Source of the DNA: Firmicutes bacterium HGW-Firmicutes-1
Lineage (GTDB): Bacteria > Bacillota > Clostridia > Lachnospirales > Vallitaleaceae
Assembly: GCA_002841625.1 (NCBI GenBank)
Contig: PHAG01000009.1
Span: 310,001-374,000 of the forward strand
Length of the DNA stretch: 64,000 nucleotides
Reading direction: 5' to 3'
This document shows positions 30,894 to 40,615 of this stretch, in pieces; the stretch's first letter is position 1, and each line of letters begins with the position of its first letter. A model generated the notes under the pieces. That model had not been told where the DNA came from. It saw nothing but the letters and a program-made list of their open reading frames with translations, and did no database searches. A program made the translations under genes and the position numbers.

Positions 30894-31625
30894 CTAATTT
30901 ATACAAGAAAAGCACTCTGGCTTTAATTGATAGATCATATCCTTGCGTTCAACAACAATGCTTACTTTTTGGCTTGTCTCAGGGTCATTTGTAACACTAT
31001 TTAATAATTCGCGAGTGGGGTTCATAGCAACAGGATAGGCAACTGATTTGAGCATTGTATAATCTCCAGTTGTATCACCATAGGCATAGGATTTTGATAA
31101 ATCAATATTGTATTTATCAACAAATAAGTTGATTGCTTTTTGCTTGTTTGCACTATCCCACATGGGTTTAACCACACCAGTATAGAGATTGTTTTCGTCA
31201 GTTATATATTCTGAACCAATATAATCCATGAAACCATATTTTTTTGCCATTTCTCTGACAAGCTCAACAGGCGAACCACTAATGGTAAGCACAATGTGTC
31301 CTTGTTCTACATGCCATTTTATTCTATCTCTCGTATAAGTATAAACACGGTCGCCTTTTTGCTCAACGACTTTTTTTGCAATAAATTCTATTTGACTTCT
31401 GTGGAGACCTTTGATTGCTTCGGTATATATTTCGGCCATTTTTAACAAATAATCATCGTAATCTCCAATACGTTTGTCCCAATTTATATATTTTTCTCTT
31501 ACTTCGTTATACCATCTTTGACTATCAATAATATCTGATTTTATTAGTTTTTTAAAGGTTTCAGTTATTAACCCTTCTCTATATAGAGTTCCATCAATAT
31601 CAAAAAATGCAGCAATTGTACTCAT
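30894..31625 (-). CDS. HAD-superfamily subfamily IB phosphatase
   Basis: 243 residues. Motif I is FFDIDGTLYREG at residues 8-19 (nucleophile Asp), motif II LTISGSPVELV near 115, Lys in GVVKPMW near 150 and motif III YGDTTGDYTML near 190. The layout with a helical cap after motif I is that of SerB-like/HAD-IB phosphatases, which act on phosphoserine or related small phosphates. No serine-pathway genes are nearby. It is followed upstream in its operon direction by a DUF1294 gene: 31642-31917 ends 16 bases before this start and the two are probably co-transcribed. Confidence 0.85.
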   Translation of the reverse strand: MSTIAAFFDIDGTLYREGLITETFKKLIKSDIIDSQRWYNEVREKYINWDKRIGDYDDYLLKMAEIYTEAIKGLHRSQIEFIAKKVVEQKGDRVYTYTRDRIKWHVEQGHIVLTISGSPVELVREMAKKYGFMDYIGSEYITDENNLYTGVVKPMWDSANKQKAINLFVDKYNIDLSKSYAYGDTTGDYTMLKSVAYPVAMNPTRELLNSVTNDPETSQKVSIVVERKDMIYQLKPECFSCIN

Positions 31626-31641
31626 AACAAAAAACCTCCTT

Positions 31642-31917
31642 TTATATGTATAACCTAATTCCCAAGAACCATATTGTAATGTGAATTAATAAAAAAATAG
31701 GGACTAGTAAAATGAACTTCAGTTTTTTGATTTTATGTCTAAACAACAACATACTTAATAATGAACCGGTAGGACCAACTAAAGACAACAATAACAATGT
31801 TTTTTCTGGAATACGCCATTGATGGCGAATCGCTTTCAATTTATCAATCCCAAAAGCGATAAATGCTAGTACATTGATAAAAATATATAGGTATGTTATA
31901 ATTTCAAACAATTCCAT
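31642..31917 (-). CDS. DUF1294 membrane protein
   Basis: 91 residues with three hydrophobic segments. IAFGIDKLKAIRHQWRIPEKTLLLLSLVGPTGSLLSMLLFRHK is the DUF1294 signature (D-K-x-A, RIPE, GG/GPxG). Function is unknown for the family. The ATG follows AAGGGG. It is first in a two-gene unit with the HAD phosphatase, and a family B repeat lies in its leader in the same orientation as those before hisC. Confidence 0.85.
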   Translation of the reverse strand: MELFEIITYLYIFINVLAFIAFGIDKLKAIRHQWRIPEKTLLLLSLVGPTGSLLSMLLFRHKIKKLKFILLVPIFLLIHITIWFLGIRLYI

Positions 31918-31941
31918 AAAAATACCCCTTTATGTTTTTTA

Positions 31942-32044
31942 ATCCAGTAGGAAAGTTCTACTTTCCACGAAGCATAGACATTGGAAAAGCGGCAGGATGG
32001 TAACGAGAAATTTAACTCGGCGCAGCCGATTTTCTTGTGATTAT
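31942..32044. repeat. Family B intergenic repeat, copy B3
   Basis: The longest copy: it carries the 37-base left part identical to B4 (31942-31978) and the right part shared with B1/B2 (GGAAAAGCGGCAG, GTAACGAG, GCAGCCGATTTTCTTGTGATTAT). It therefore links all copies into one family. It lies in the leader of the minus-strand DUF1294 gene. Confidence 0.8.
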
Positions 32045-32090
32045 GCTGTTGAAAATAGTATACATGAACATATCAGATGCGTCAATTAAC

Positions 32091-32118
32091 AAAAAAATCA
32101 CCCGCATAAAACGGGTGT
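32091..32118 (-). terminator. Terminator of the lipoprotein gene
   Basis: Read on the minus strand: CACCCG, loop, CGGGTG, then T-rich ATTTTTTTG. It begins within ten bases of the stop at 32126. Confidence 0.85.
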
Positions 32119-32125
32119 TAGTATA

Positions 32126-32728
32126 CTAATATCGAATACCTAGTGAACGTATTGCTCTTTCATAAGCATCATTTATATTGGGAGCAAGATCAAATGCATC
32201 TCTATCACCATCTCTATAAGCTCTTTCTTCCTCTATACTTGTAAAACTATTATATTTTTTAGATAGGTTATTATAGGTATCATAACCATTTTGATAATAA
32301 GATATAATAGCATCATGATCTTTACGATTATTACCTGTATAACTTAATCGATTAACACTATTGAGTGCCTTCCTATAAACAGAAGCTCTTTGTGAGTAAT
32401 AATCAGATTGTTTTTTAAGATAGTCTTTATCATTAGCATCTATCTTAACTTTATCCAAATCTGTAACAGATGTTCTTAATGTACCATCTAAATCTCGTAA
32501 AGAGGTTGCATAAGGTGTTTGCTGTCCTGTACCCATTGGTGTTGCTTTGTTTTGACGTTGTGTATTGTTTGCTGTGCCATCAGGATTTAATATTAAATCT
32601 TCAGAAGTATTCCCAGGCGTCAATGCATCATTACCAATATCATCATTACCAATATCATCGTTTCTTGCACATCCATTTAGAGCAAATGTTAAACTTAATA
32701 CTATAAGTAAAACCAGTGATTTTTTCAT
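32126..32728 (-). CDS. Lipoprotein of unknown function
   Basis: 200 residues. MKKSLVLLIVLSLTFALNGC is a signal peptide with lipobox LNGC (Cys 20), so the protein is expected to be lipid anchored on the outer face of the membrane. An acidic stretch with a duplicated DDIGN follows; the mature C-terminus (KKQSDYYSQRASVYRKALNS, then YYQNGYDTYNNLSKKYN) is helical and Tyr-rich. No domain is recognised. AAGGAGAG precedes the ATG. It is transcribed alone, divergent from sbcD. Confidence 0.8.
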   Translation of the reverse strand: MKKSLVLLIVLSLTFALNGCARNDDIGNDDIGNDALTPGNTSEDLILNPDGTANNTQRQNKATPMGTGQQTPYATSLRDLDGTLRTSVTDLDKVKIDANDKDYLKKQSDYYSQRASVYRKALNSVNRLSYTGNNRKDHDAIISYYQNGYDTYNNLSKKYNSFTSIEEERAYRDGDRDAFDLAPNINDAYERAIRSLGIRY

Positions 32729-32876
32729 TTTAACTCTCCTTTCAGTTTAAAGTCGTTATTATTATTCATTTTTATGAAGACTAATATACTGGTATTAATT
32801 GTTGGAGGTTTTTAAAGGTTTGACAACTAAATTTGAATATAATATCATTGGTTTAGGAGTGATAAAGGAGGCTGTT

Positions 32877-34049
32877 ATGAAATTTATACATACATCTGAT
32901 TGGCATATTGGAAAATCCATACATGAAGTTAATTTATTAGAAGATCAAAAAGCAGTTTTGAAAAAATTTCTAAATATAATTGATGAGGAAAAGCCTGATG
33001 CAATCATCATTGCAGGTGACTTATATGATAGAGGAATACCGAATAAAGAGGCTGTAAATTTGTTGGACGATGTTTTACATGAGATTGTGACAATAAAACA
33101 GATTCCAATATTATGTATTGCTGGTAATCATGATAGTGGAGATAGATTAGAATTTGCTAGTAGAATACTAAAAAGAAATGGCTTACATATTGAAGGTAAG
33201 TTTAAAAAAGATGTTCAAAAAATTGAACTTCAAGATTCACATGGTAAAGTCAACTTTTACTTGATTCCGTTTGCTTACATTTCTGAAGCAGGTTGTATTT
33301 TAGAGGATGAAAGCATTAAAAGTTTTGATGATACATATAATATCATTTTGAAAAAAATTGAAGAAGAAATGAACCTTGAGGAGAGAAACGTAATCGTTAC
33401 ACATGGTTATATAGTCACCGATTCAGAGGCTTTGGAGGTGAATGATTCTGTTCGACCGTTAGCGGTAGGTACATCAGAATATGTGAATGTAGAGTATTTC
33501 AAAAACTTTGACTATACTGCCTTAGGCCATCTTCATAAGCCACAAAAGGTTGAGTGGGAGCATGTAAGATATTCGGGCTCATTACTGAAGTATTCTTTTT
33601 CAGAAACAAACCATAATAAGGGAATCGTTGTAGTGGAAATGGAGGAAAAAGGAAATATAACTATTCGGAATATTTCTTTAACACAAGACCCCGAATTGAG
33701 AAAAATTGAAGGTCTATTAAATGATTTGATTAGTGCAGATCCAAACGGAGAAGGACTTGCAACGGATTACTTTATGGCAATATTGACGGATGAAAATCCT
33801 ATTTGTGATGCAATTGGACAATTAAGAGCAGTTTATCCAAATATACTTAGAATGGAGTATAAAAACAGGATAATGACTGAACATCAAGGAAGCGTAGTTT
33901 CACTAAAAATCAAAGAAAAAAAATCTGAAACAACCTTGTTTCAAGAATTCTATCAAGATATGACAGGTAAAGAACTTACCAAAGAAAAGGCCAAAATAGT
34001 AGAAAATGTGTTTCAGGAAATGCTTATAAAGGATGGTGAATTATTATAA
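32877..34049 (+). CDS. sbcD: Exonuclease SbcCD, subunit D
   Basis: The start is placed at ATG 32877 (MKFIHTSDWHIGKSIHE), directly after AGGAGG, giving 390 residues. Calcineurin-like phosphoesterase motifs: DWHIGK (8-13), AGDLYDRG (near 48), GNHDSGDR (near 82), THGY and ALGHLHKPQ (near 218-226) bind two Mn ions. The SbcD/Mre11 nuclease works with SbcC ATPase to cut hairpins and protein-blocked DNA ends. This matters for long palindromes, which the A elements represent. The stop overlaps the probable SbcC start, so the two are translationally coupled. Confidence 0.95.
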   Translation: MKFIHTSDWHIGKSIHEVNLLEDQKAVLKKFLNIIDEEKPDAIIIAGDLYDRGIPNKEAVNLLDDVLHEIVTIKQIPILCIAGNHDSGDRLEFASRILKRNGLHIEGKFKKDVQKIELQDSHGKVNFYLIPFAYISEAGCILEDESIKSFDDTYNIILKKIEEEMNLEERNVIVTHGYIVTDSEALEVNDSVRPLAVGTSEYVNVEYFKNFDYTALGHLHKPQKVEWEHVRYSGSLLKYSFSETNHNKGIVVVEMEEKGNITIRNISLTQDPELRKIEGLLNDLISADPNGEGLATDYFMAILTDENPICDAIGQLRAVYPNILRMEYKNRIMTEHQGSVVSLKIKEKKSETTLFQEFYQDMTGKELTKEKAKIVENVFQEMLIKDGELL

Positions 34050-37000
34050 AACCTATAAACCTTAAGATGACCTCCTTTGGACCATTTATTCGTGAAACAA
34101 TTGATTTTTCTAGTGTAGAGGGCAAAGGTATTTTTTTGATAACAGGAGAAACTGGTAGTGGTAAAACAACAATTTTTGATGCCATATGCATTGCCTTATT
34201 TGGGGAAAGTAATGGGGATGAAAGAACGGTTGAAAGCTTTAAAAGCGATTTTGAAGGTGCTGATGAGATTATGAAAATAGATTTTACCTTTGAGCTTAAG
34301 GGTAAGATTTTTAGAATCATAAGAGTGCCCAAGCAGTTAAGGAAAAAGTATAAAGGTGAAGGATTTACAGAGGAGCTTGGCAGTGTATCCTTATTTGAAC
34401 TCATTCATAATGAAGAGGTTGCGGTAGATTTTTCCAAGGATGCCAATGGGAAAATACAAGAGCTTCTAGGAATCAATGCGAAACAATTTCGACAAATTGT
34501 TATGATCCCTCAAGGACAATTTAGAAAGCTCATTACTGAAAGCAGTGATGAACGAGAAAAAATATTGAGGAGCATTTTTGATGTTCATAAGTATGAGAGA
34601 TTTCAAAAGCATCTAGATTCAGTCAACACGAGTTTGAAAAATTCAATCTATGACCATAAGAATGTTTTGTACTCGGAAGTTTCTCATATTAAATGCAATG
34701 AGAGCTCCGATTTATTTAGTGCCATTCAATCAGACGATAAAAATATTTTATGGATCATTGAAGAGTCCAAAAGGATGATTGAAGAAGATAATTTAAATAA
34801 ACTCACACTTAGTAGGGAGCTTGAAACCAATCGAAAAAAGAAGATTTCAGCAGAAAGACAACTTACAATGGCTAAACAAAACAATATTCTACTTGATGAA
34901 TTCGAGAAGTTGAAGATAGAGAAAAACGAGTTGGACGAAAGAAATGAGTATTTTCAATCAACTAAAGTGATAGCAGAGATGGCAGATCGAGCATATCGAA
35001 TTGTACCAATAGAAGAGCATCTTAAACAAAGAAAACAAGAGCTCATACTGCAAATGAAGTTTTTAGAAAACAAGTCAATGGAGAAACTTCAATTTGAAGC
35101 GGAATTACAATTGAAGGAAGCAGAATATAATAGTCTTAATAGTGAGGAAGCCATCTATGAGCTTACGCAGTATAAGCAACAAGTATTGTTTTATCATAGT
35201 ATACGCCCCAAGGTAGCGGCGTATAAAGCTTTAAAGACATCGGTTGATAGTTTAATGCAAAAGTATGCGGATGAAGTAAGTAATATGGATGAACTTCGCG
35301 AAAGGACCATAAACAATCAAGAAGATTATAAAAGTATTAAGAAGGAAATAGAAAGGCTCAAGGGTTATTCTTCCCAGCAAGAAAAAGCAAATAAAGATAA
35401 GGTTGAGCTTAATTATAAGCTAGAGTTAATAAGGCAATTAAATAAGTGCTATGTGTCTTATGGAGAGACCAATGAAAAGTATGCGCATTCCAAAGAGAGC
35501 TTCAGTAAAATAAGTGAAGAAAAAATCGAAGCACATAAATATTATGATTTACAACAAAAACATTGGTTGGAAGGACAAGCAGGCATTTTAGCTCAAGGTT
35601 TAAAAGATGGAGAGGAATGTCCTGTTTGTGGTAACCAACATCATATCAAGCTGGCAATTCTTCCGAAATCTATACCAAGTAAGGAAGACTTAGAAAAATT
35701 AAAGGAGAGTTTGACTAAAATTGATGAACAATATAATAAAATGCAAAAATGCTATGCTGCAGACGAACAAAATAATTTAAACAAAAGAGAACTATTGGAG
35801 GATGCAATTCAAGCGATTAACAATACCTTTGATGTAGAACTCCTAATGAATAGCGACGAGATAGATGTTTTTTATCAACAAAAAATGGTTGATATAACAG
35901 AAGAAAGTGTTGAAAATCAGTTAGACTTAAAGCACATTCATAATCAATTATTGAAGCTTGAAAATGCGCAGGAGCAATTGGAAAGTTTATTAAAACGTCA
36001 AGAGAGCCTACAAAATCAATTAAAAAGCCTTGAAAGTAATCATTTGAAAACATTAGAAGAAAAAACAATTCAAGGAAGTCAATTAAAAATCATTGAAACT
36101 GAATTACCTCAAGAATTACATAATGAAACGAACCTTATAAATCAAATTAAGGTTATTGAAGAAAAAATACTAAAGATTGAAAAACAAAGGGATTCTGTAA
36201 AAAATGCTAGGGATGAAATTAAGAGCCTGTTAGCTACTATTGAAGGTGTTATTAACGAAGGAGAAAAGACGTTAAATGACAAGAAAAGGCTATGTGATGC
36301 AGCTATCGTTGATTTTGATAACGCTTTAAAAAACAATGCCTTTGCGAATTGGGAGCATTATGAAGAGATGAAAATTGATGAGTCACGTATAAAGCTGCTT
36401 AGAGATGAGTTATTGGAATTTGAACAAAAGATACGTGGAAACCTTCAAAGACTATTACAACTTTCTGAGGATGTAAAAGTAATTGAAAAAGTAGACATCC
36501 AGGAATTGGAAAAGCAATGCTCATTGATGAATAACAATATTGAAGACGTGGCAAAGCAGTTAACACGTATAGAACTACGTATTGAGGAAAACCTAAGACA
36601 GATTTCTAAGATAGAAAAGAAATATGCTCAATATTTGGAGTTACTTGAGGAGCAAGCAATTATAAACGATTTAAGCAGTGTAGCAAATGGTAGTTCAAAA
36701 GGGGCCGCGCGGATTACCTTTGAACGATACATTTTATCCGCTTTTCTGCAAGAGGTTGTAAGTGCTGCAAATATTCGATTACATAAAATGTCAAACTCTC
36801 GATATGAGTTAGTAAAAAGCCAAGGATCGGATAAAAGAAAGAATTCGGGTTTGGATTTAGAGGTTTTTGATTATTATACTGGAAAGACGAGAGATATCAA
36901 TACCTTATCAGGAGGAGAAGGCTTTAAAGCAGCACTTTCTCTGGCGCTAGGCCTTGCAGATATTGCGCAAGCGTATGCTGGAGGAATTAGTTTAGATACG

Positions 37001-37210
37001 ATGTTTGTTGATGAGGGATTTGGCTCACTTAGCGCAGATTCATTAGACAATGCAATTAATTGTTTGATGGATTTAAAAGAAGGGGGAAGATTAGTTGGAA
37101 TAATATCTCATGTTCAAGAACTAAAGGATAGGATTGATACAAGGCTTGTTGTGGAAAAAAGCAAAACAGGTAGTCGAACTTACTTCGAAGGTGTATTTGG
37201 ACAAAATTAA
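34043..37210 (+). CDS. sbcC: Exonuclease SbcCD, subunit C (Rad50-like ATPase)
   Basis: An SMC-like ATPase of about 1,055 residues. The only nearby ATG (34067) would start MTSFGPFIRET and lose the conserved first strand. Reading back in frame, IIKPINLKMTSFGPF begins at ATT 34043, which overlaps the sbcD stop and has AAGGATGG at a suitable distance; I place the start there (inference). Walker A: GETGSGKTT near residue 35; Q-loop IPQGQFRKL; long coiled coils with a zinc hook CPVCGNQHH near 525; C-terminal signature LSGGEGFKAALSLALGLAD, Walker B DTMFVDEGFGSL, and ISHVQELKDRI. All parts appear intact. Confidence 0.93.
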   Translation: MIKPINLKMTSFGPFIRETIDFSSVEGKGIFLITGETGSGKTTIFDAICIALFGESNGDERTVESFKSDFEGADEIMKIDFTFELKGKIFRIIRVPKQLRKKYKGEGFTEELGSVSLFELIHNEEVAVDFSKDANGKIQELLGINAKQFRQIVMIPQGQFRKLITESSDEREKILRSIFDVHKYERFQKHLDSVNTSLKNSIYDHKNVLYSEVSHIKCNESSDLFSAIQSDDKNILWIIEESKRMIEEDNLNKLTLSRELETNRKKKISAERQLTMAKQNNILLDEFEKLKIEKNELDERNEYFQSTKVIAEMADRAYRIVPIEEHLKQRKQELILQMKFLENKSMEKLQFEAELQLKEAEYNSLNSEEAIYELTQYKQQVLFYHSIRPKVAAYKALKTSVDSLMQKYADEVSNMDELRERTINNQEDYKSIKKEIERLKGYSSQQEKANKDKVELNYKLELIRQLNKCYVSYGETNEKYAHSKESFSKISEEKIEAHKYYDLQQKHWLEGQAGILAQGLKDGEECPVCGNQHHIKLAILPKSIPSKEDLEKLKESLTKIDEQYNKMQKCYAADEQNNLNKRELLEDAIQAINNTFDVELLMNSDEIDVFYQQKMVDITEESVENQLDLKHIHNQLLKLENAQEQLESLLKRQESLQNQLKSLESNHLKTLEEKTIQGSQLKIIETELPQELHNETNLINQIKVIEEKILKIEKQRDSVKNARDEIKSLLATIEGVINEGEKTLNDKKRLCDAAIVDFDNALKNNAFANWEHYEEMKIDESRIKLLRDELLEFEQKIRGNLQRLLQLSEDVKVIEKVDIQELEKQCSLMNNNIEDVAKQLTRIELRIEENLRQISKIEKKYAQYLELLEEQAIINDLSSVANGSSKGAARITFERYILSAFLQEVVSAANIRLHKMSNSRYELVKSQGSDKRKNSGLDLEVFDYYTGKTRDINTLSGGEGFKAALSLALGLADIAQAYAGGISLDTMFVDEGFGSLSADSLDNAINCLMDLKEGGRLVGIISHVQELKDRIDTRLVVEKSKTGSRTYFEGVFGQN

Positions 37211-37306
37211 TTCCACTTTACCTATACTGTATTACATGGTAAAATATTACTGGCAAGCAGGAAAAATGTTTAATATTACACAATAAGTTACAGGAGGCTA
37301 AAAGAA

Positions 37307-38872
37307 ATGACAAATAATAAGAAGTACATTTCTTTAAATAAGAAGATTATTGCATATTCTTTCGCTGTAACGTTCATAACCCTTGTCTCAATTTGGGGTA
37401 TTACTCATATTTTGGTTAAAAAGGTTGTGGAGCTAGAAAATCAGTTAATGAATCAGGATATGGAAAGGATAGTCAATTCCATAGACTATAATATTTCTCA
37501 AATGAGTGCAATAAATATAGAATATTCTTGTTGGGATAGTACTGTTGAGTATATATTGGGACAGTACCCCGAATTAATAGAAGAGAACTTTATGGATGAA
37601 ACCTTTGAAAGCAACAATTGGAATGCAATTCTATTGATGAATCTTGACGGTGAAGTTGCCTACCAAAAAGGATACGATTTAGAAAATCAAGAAGAAGTTT
37701 GGGTAGATCCATTGTTACTAGATCAAATATGGAGTGCTAATTTTACTAAGACGATTAAGAATAAGGATGACAAATTAACAGGAATCTTACTACTTAAAGA
37801 TGGTTCAATGATGATAACGATACATCCTATATTATCCAGTTATAAAGATGGTCCTGTAAATGGATATTTTATAACAGGTCGATATATGGATCAAATGTTT
37901 TTGGATGAACTAAGTAATCTCACAAAGTATGATATAGGGTTGAGTGAAGAACAATTTCTTATCCCAAATGAGAAGAAGATTGAGTTATCCAATATTAGAA
38001 AAGCTCATATATGGACAACGATAGGAAGAGGTAATTGGATTAAAGGACACGCTATCATATACAGTTTGGGGGGAAGTCAAGCTCTAAACTTAAGTTACCA
38101 GAAGCAGATGGGATTTTATGCGGAAAGTAAAAATACAATCTATTATTATGTTGGTATTATTATTATCATTATTATTTTAAACCTGTTTGGTATTCTTGTG
38201 TTTGTAAATAAAATAATTATAAAACGACTTAATAGTGTTCTACATAATATCGGTATGATTATTACGAATCAAGATATTTCTACTAGAGTAAACATAACTT
38301 CAAATGATGAGCTTTCAGTACTAGGAACACGTTTTAATAAAATGCTTGATACAATTGAAGAGCTTAATCAACAACTATATTATAGAGCACATGTCGATCA
38401 ATTAACTGAGCTACCCAATCGACATTATTTTTATGATCTAGTTCATGAAAGAATGAAACAGGAAGCTATTGTGTTTTCTGCAATTCTTTTTATGGATTTA
38501 GATAAATTTAAAGAAATTAATGACTCTTATGGACATAGAGTTGGTGATGAATTTTTGAAAAAATTTGCAAGTACAGTAAAGGAAATACTAAACCCTCAAG
38601 ATATTATGTGTCGTCTCGGAGGGGATGAATTTGTTATATGGATGGACTCCTTTAGTAATATGGACGAAGTGAAACGATTTACAGAAACAATTCTAGAATT
38701 TTTAAAGGATCCAATTGAAGTCTGCGACAATAATCTTTACTGCCTTCCAAGTATAGGAATAAGTATATACCCAAGACACAGTACAGATATTGACACTCTT
38801 ATTAACAACGCCGACAGTGCAATGTATAAAGCCAAAAATAGCCAAAATGGATATGCATTTTATTCTGAATAG
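37307..38872 (+). CDS. CHASE4-HAMP-GGDEF diguanylate cyclase
   Basis: 521 residues. A membrane helix near 12-35, an extracellular sensor of about 240 residues with INIEYSCWDSTVEYI (CHASE4-type WD segment), a second helix near 280-303, a HAMP linker, and a GGDEF domain from about 360. LFMDLDKFKEINDSYGHRVGDEFL and RLGGDEFVIW are complete, so cyclase activity making c-di-GMP is expected. At the inhibitory I-site position the usual RxxD reads NPQD, so product inhibition may be lost. It opposes the HD-GYP proteins at 1.4-3.7 kb. AGGAGG precedes the ATG; a terminator follows. Confidence 0.92.
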   Translation: MTNNKKYISLNKKIIAYSFAVTFITLVSIWGITHILVKKVVELENQLMNQDMERIVNSIDYNISQMSAINIEYSCWDSTVEYILGQYPELIEENFMDETFESNNWNAILLMNLDGEVAYQKGYDLENQEEVWVDPLLLDQIWSANFTKTIKNKDDKLTGILLLKDGSMMITIHPILSSYKDGPVNGYFITGRYMDQMFLDELSNLTKYDIGLSEEQFLIPNEKKIELSNIRKAHIWTTIGRGNWIKGHAIIYSLGGSQALNLSYQKQMGFYAESKNTIYYYVGIIIIIIILNLFGILVFVNKIIIKRLNSVLHNIGMIITNQDISTRVNITSNDELSVLGTRFNKMLDTIEELNQQLYYRAHVDQLTELPNRHYFYDLVHERMKQEAIVFSAILFMDLDKFKEINDSYGHRVGDEFLKKFASTVKEILNPQDIMCRLGGDEFVIWMDSFSNMDEVKRFTETILEFLKDPIEVCDNNLYCLPSIGISIYPRHSTDIDTLINNADSAMYKAKNSQNGYAFYSE

Positions 38873-38877
38873 AAAAA

Positions 38878-38913
38878 GAAATGAAATCAGCGCATAGGCG
38901 CTGTTTTCATTTC
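38878..38913. terminator. Bidirectional terminator
   Basis: GAAATGAAA, CAGCGC, ATAG, GCGCTG, TTTTCATTTC: a long hairpin between the convergent GGDEF and ferredoxin genes. Confidence 0.8.
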
Positions 38914-38943
38914 TAAGAATGTCCTACAAAAGCAATTACATGC

Positions 38944-39660
38944 TTAATTTTCTAATATAACCCCATCAGTACTGATTGTAACTATATTCCAAGGAATCAT
39001 TTTTTCGCTATCTCTAATTGCTTGTTTAGCGGCGCTTTCAATACCGCCACAACAAGGTACTTCCATTCTAACAACCGTTACACTTTTAAGCTCATTATTA
39101 GAAATAATAGCGGTTAACTTATCTGCATAGTCTACGGCATCAAGCTTTGGACAACCAATTAATGTGATTTTATTTCTCATGAATTCTTGATGGAAATTAG
39201 CATACGCGTAAGAAGTACAGTCTGCAGCTATTAGTAAGTGAGCTCCATGAAAATAAGGTGCATTAACAGGAACAAGCTTTATTTGACATGGCCATTGGCG
39301 AAGCTCGGATTTTATTGCGCTACTAGTAATTTGAGGTATAGGCGTTTCTTCAGCTCTGTCAATGGCTTTTGCTGCTGTTCCGGGGCAAGTAAAGGTGTTA
39401 TTTGATTTCACTTTTGCCATTTCTTCCATACGAATTTTAACGGCTTCTTCATCGAATGGATCAGCATCTCTTTCTTCTAAACCAATCGCGTCCATTGGAC
39501 AAGTGGGTAAACAAGCGCCCAATCCATCGCAATAGGAATCCGAGACCAGCTTAGCTTTCCCATTGATTAATTGAAGTGCTCCTTCGTGACATCCTGTAAT
39601 ACATAATCCGCATCCATTACATCTATCTTCATTTATTGTAACCATTTTTCTTTTCATCAT
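38944..39660 (-). CDS. Two-cluster 4Fe-4S ferredoxin-domain protein
   Basis: 238 residues. The N-terminal 65 residues form a bacterial ferredoxin fold: CNGCGLCITGCHEGAL and YCDGLGACLPTCPMDAIGLEE supply two Cys sets. The rest is not a common domain to me, but contains conserved-looking Cys in WPCQIKLV, AADCTSYAYA, IGCPKLDA and VPCCGGIESA, suggesting another metal or redox site. It may be an oxidoreductase component or iron-sulphur sensor. Two ATGs in tandem are possible starts behind AAGGAG. It is divergent from a Crp/Fnr-type regulator, which probably controls it, a layout often seen with redox or nitrosative-stress genes (inference). Confidence 0.8.
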   Translation of the reverse strand: MMKRKMVTINEDRCNGCGLCITGCHEGALQLINGKAKLVSDSYCDGLGACLPTCPMDAIGLEERDADPFDEEAVKIRMEEMAKVKSNNTFTCPGTAAKAIDRAEETPIPQITSSAIKSELRQWPCQIKLVPVNAPYFHGAHLLIAADCTSYAYANFHQEFMRNKITLIGCPKLDAVDYADKLTAIISNNELKSVTVVRMEVPCCGGIESAAKQAIRDSEKMIPWNIVTISTDGVILEN

Positions 39661-39775
39661 GATATCTCCTTTAAAATCTAATTTTCAATTTTCAGTTGTC
39701 TTATGAGTTAAATTATATTATAATAAAAAATAATAATCGGTAGCCATAGATACACAAAACACGAAGGAGAACGCT

Positions 39776-40468
39776 ATGTACAATAAATGGGAGTCAACAC
39801 TAACAAAGGTAGAGCTATTTCAGGATATAAATGACATTCAATTAGATAGTATGTTATCTTGTCTCAAACCTAAAATTAGCTATTATAAAAAGGGAGAGAA
39901 CATTGCAATTGCCGGTGATCGTTTCGAAGGAATTGGTATTGTTCTTGAAGGCGAGATTATGATTACAAAAGAAAATGCAGCAGGCAACAGAGTAATTCTA
40001 ACAAAGCTTCAAAAAGAGAGTATATTTGGCGAAATGATAGCATTTTCTCATGTGAATGTTTGGCCTGCTACAGTGATTGTTCTTGAGGATTGTAGTATCA
40101 TGTTTATCGAACCCAATAAAATTATTGGAAGCTGTCAACAAGCATGTAGTAGTCATACCACACTCATTCTAAATATGTTAAAAATAATTTCTAAAAGGGC
40201 TTTGGTTTTAAATAGAAAGGTTGAATATTTAGCAATCAAAAGCATGAGAGAAAAAATAAGCACCTTTTTATTGGAACAATTCAATATGACTGGCAAAACT
40301 ACCTTTATGATTGCTTTAAATAGAAACGAGCTAGCTGATTTTCTTAATGTATCGAGACCTTCAATGTCTAGAGAAATTGCTAAAATGAAAGATGAGGGCA
40401 TTCTAGATTATTACAAATCATCATTTAAGATCGTTAATCTAGAATTATTAAAAGCATGTATCGGATAA
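39776..40468 (+). CDS. Crp/Fnr-family transcriptional regulator
   Basis: 230 residues. Residues 15-130 are a cyclic-nucleotide-binding-type barrel (FEGIGIVLEGEIMITKEN, SIFGEMIAFS). The C-terminal helix-turn-helix is FMIALNRNELADFLNVSRPSMSREIAKMKDEGIL near 178-210. The Arg for cAMP binding is not evident and no N-terminal Cys cluster of Fnr type is seen, so the effector is unknown. It is divergent from the ferredoxin-domain gene with 115 bases between, a usual arrangement for a regulator and its target. AAGGAG precedes the ATG. Confidence 0.88.
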   Translation: MYNKWESTLTKVELFQDINDIQLDSMLSCLKPKISYYKKGENIAIAGDRFEGIGIVLEGEIMITKENAAGNRVILTKLQKESIFGEMIAFSHVNVWPATVIVLEDCSIMFIEPNKIIGSCQQACSSHTTLILNMLKIISKRALVLNRKVEYLAIKSMREKISTFLLEQFNMTGKTTFMIALNRNELADFLNVSRPSMSREIAKMKDEGILDYYKSSFKIVNLELLKACIG

Positions 40469-40615
40469 ATTTTTTAAAATTTTTTTTGATTAGGGATTGA
40501 AAAATAGTTCATAAGTTGCTAAGATACATATATAGGAGATTTGCATAATGCATTTTTTGATGTTCTCCAAATATTAACATAAAATCAACTATTTCTTATG
40601 GAGGTATAGTAGAAA

